The translations under genes and the position numbers were made by a program. A stretch of 16,475 nucleotides of DNA from an uncultured Bacteroidales bacterium (GTDB taxonomy: Bacteria; Bacteroidota; Bacteroidia; Bacteroidales; Bacteroidaceae), in assembly GCA_937896105.1 (NCBI GenBank), contig CALBKR010000297.1:1-16475 (forward strand), written 5' to 3'. Below, piece by piece: positions 15,263-16,475 of this stretch. Within the stretch, counting starts at the first letter, position 1. Each line of letters opens with the position of its first letter. Below the pieces are notes generated by a model. That model saw only the letters and a list, made by a program, of their open reading frames with translations, ran no database searches and had not been told where the DNA came from.

Positions 15263-15784
15263 TTAATTTTGTATTATAACTTCGGAGCCGTTATCGAACA
15301 CTCGGTATCGCCACAGGGGGCGTGCGTTGCCTTCGATGGCTATGCCGCTGCTGTTGAGGTCATATTTTGCGTTGCATCGTGGGCAGGTCGCGTGCCCGGT
15401 AGTGTAGTCAATCTCCACACGGCAGCGGGCAAGGTCGCACTCGGGGCAGGCCCAGTCGTATGCCCACAAGGTACCGTCACCCATTGATGGCGTGCCTATT
15501 ATCAGTCCGCCAAGACCATAGTAGAATTTCCCTTGTTGCAGATGTATCTGCGACACGTTCACAGTCTGTGTGTTGCCGAGCGCATCGGTAACTTTGTATT
15601 GCCCGATATTGGCTCCTTGCTTCACGCAGATGAACTGCCCGAAGCTGCGTGCCTGGATATATGGGTGTATATTGCCGTCGAAAATGAAATTGGCGTGGTA
15701 GCTCGAGTAGGGGCTGTCGCTGTCACATCCTGTGGCGGTGAACACCAATGACAACAACAATATCAGGCGAGTAATCTTTTTCAT
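15263..15784 (-). CDS. Small lipoprotein with four-cysteine Rieske-like/zinc-ribbon motif
   Basis: A 173-residue lipoprotein with signal peptide ending TATGC, lipidated at C20. Residues about 25-110 are beta-rich. The C-terminal third carries CPEC (113-116) and CPRC (134-137), separated by a short strand segment and GHA, then NAKYDLNSSGIAIEG and RPLWRYRV. The spacing and the YDL...G.A..G..PL..Y pattern resemble the Rieske ferredoxin fold, but the two His ligands of a true Rieske centre are Cys here, so a rubredoxin-like iron or a zinc site is more likely. A further C121 is nearby. An in-frame ATG at 15805 is possible, but the ATG at 15784 gives a standard signal peptide. It follows argH by 76 bases on the same strand without a clear promoter of its own, so the two may be co-transcribed. 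Function unknown. Confidence 0.82.
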   Translation of the reverse strand: MKKITRLILLLSLVFTATGCDSDSPYSSYHANFIFDGNIHPYIQARSFGQFICVKQGANIGQYKVTDALGNTQTVNVSQIHLQQGKFYYGLGGLIIGTPSMGDGTLWAYDWACPECDLARCRVEIDYTTGHATCPRCNAKYDLNSSGIAIEGNARPLWRYRVFDNGSEVIIQN

Positions 15785-15860
15785 AGCTCTTTGTCTCTTT
15801 GCCATCTAAACGTGTGATTTCTGCTGTTATTGCCGGCTCTGCTGTTGTTTTAACCTTTAT

Positions 15861-16475
15861 TTATATGCGCCCGAGCAACCTTCTTTCGGCATCAATGGCT
15901 TTCTGGAAATCCATAGAACCGTAAATCCTCTCCATCATTTCTGTTATCTCCTTGTTGCAAAGGTTGCCGATACTGCCTTCGTGGGTGTGGTGCACACTCT
16001 TGTCGGGCACAAAGGTGCCTGCTTCGATGTCGAGCCCCACCTTCTTGTAGGCATCGCGGAACGGCATTCCGCTACCGGCAAGGCGGTTGACCTCCTCGAC
16101 GCTGAACATTGCATCGTAGCGCTTGTCGCCGATGATATCGCTGTTCACCTCGATGCGTTGCACGGTGTATGTTGTCATCCGTATGCAATCCTTCAGTTCG
16201 GCAAATGCAGGCAGGAACAGCTCCTTTATTATCTGCAGGTCGCGGAAATAGCCGCTTGGCAGGTTGTTCATTATGAGCAGTATATCGTTTGGCAATGCCT
16301 GTAGGCGGTTGCATTTTGCACGTATGAGTTCAAAGACATCGGGGTTCTTCTTGTGCGGCATAATGCTGCTGCCGGTGGTGCATTCGGCGGGCAATTTCAC
16401 GAACCCGAAGTTCTGCGAGTTGAACAGGCAGGCGTCGAAAGCGAACTTTGCGAGTGTGCCGGCAACACTTGCCAG
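15861..16475 (-). CDS. argH: Argininosuccinate lyase, C-terminal part (5' end outside window)
   Basis: The cytoplasmic enzyme of the last arginine-biosynthesis step splits argininosuccinate into arginine and fumarate. The visible 204 residues, starting in frame at the window edge with LASVAGTLAKFAFDAC, include the fumarase/aspartase superfamily signature GSSIMPHKKNPD, whose serine in the flexible loop is the catalytic base of the family. Downstream, SGYFRDLQIIKE and the C-terminal helical part with AGSGMPFRDAYKKVG also fit the family. The C-terminus, AERRLLGRI, is complete. Family members are about 450 residues, so a little more than half lies to the right of the window. A GTG at 16398-16400 begins an open stretch, but it is internal, not the true start. 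A lipoprotein gene follows after 76 bases. Confidence 0.96.
   Translation of the reverse strand: MASVAGTLAKFAFDACLFNSQNFGFVKLPAECTTGSSIMPHKKNPDVFELIRAKCNRLQALPNDILLIMNNLPSGYFRDLQIIKELFLPAFAELKDCIRMTTYTVQRIEVNSDIIGDKRYDAMFSVEEVNRLAGSGMPFRDAYKKVGLDIEAGTFVPDKSVHHTHEGSIGNLCNKEITEMMERIYGSMDFQKAIDAERRLLGRI

Noticed and set aside
15263..15784. True Rieske [2Fe-2S] lipoprotein
   Set aside because: A Rieske centre needs a CxH and a CxxH pair; this protein has CPEC and CPRC with no His at the ligand positions.
1..16475. Mobile element, phage genes, CRISPR array or attachment site next to tRNA-Leu
   Set aside because: No transposase, integrase, direct-repeat array or duplicated tRNA 3' end was seen; both flanks are housekeeping genes in ordinary context.

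Overview
The window looks like a chromosomal segment of a gut-type Bacteroidales bacterium. The evidence is a SusC/SusD pair, DUF4843 and PKD-like lipoproteins, DUF4369-thioredoxin exported proteins, promoters matching the Bacteroidetes pattern (TTTG, then about 19-20 bases, then TAnnTTTG), and a tRNA gene without an encoded CCA. I cannot name the genus from sequence alone.

Layout. (1) Positions 1-337, minus strand: the start of glutamate formimidoyltransferase (ftcD), cut by the window edge. (2) Positions 338-598: a divergent control region with a promoter facing each way, a 26-bp imperfect palindrome just upstream of the operon promoter, and a small leader hairpin. (3) Positions 599-13060, plus strand: eight tightly packed genes (gaps of 12-43 bases and one ATGA overlap) that read as one operon. 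The order is an exported DUF4369-like protein without a thioredoxin domain; a SusC-type TonB-dependent transporter with an N-terminal STN domain; a SusD lipoprotein; a long DUF4843 lipoprotein; a PKD-like lipoprotein; then three exported DUF4369-thioredoxin proteins with active sites WCGPC, WCAPC and the degenerate GCEKS. (4) Positions 13080-13127: a perfect 48-bp palindrome between convergent genes, the probable operon terminator. (5) Positions 13155-14729, minus: a secreted multi-Ig-like protein with a short C-terminal sorting-type tail. (6) Positions 15005-15090, minus: tRNA-Leu(UAA) with its own promoter and a classic terminator. (7) Positions 15263-15784, minus: a small lipoprotein with a four-cysteine, Rieske-like/zinc-ribbon motif. 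(8) Positions 15861-16475, minus: the C-terminal part of argininosuccinate lyase (argH), with its start outside the window.

How the parts may work together. SusC/SusD with DUF4843 and PKD-like lipoproteins would form an outer-membrane uptake complex, and the exported thioredoxin-family proteins would act in the periplasm. The window has no glycosidase, lyase, sulfatase, peptidase, sigma factor or anti-sigma factor, so the substrate is unknown and any regulator coupled to the STN domain must be elsewhere. The most unusual aspect is the set of four DUF4369-like paralogues in one operon with graded redox competence: two with an intact CxxC, one reduced to CxxS, and one ending exactly where the thioredoxin domain should begin. 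This hints at a periplasmic redox relay or chaperone set serving one transporter. That idea is inference, not shown by the sequence.
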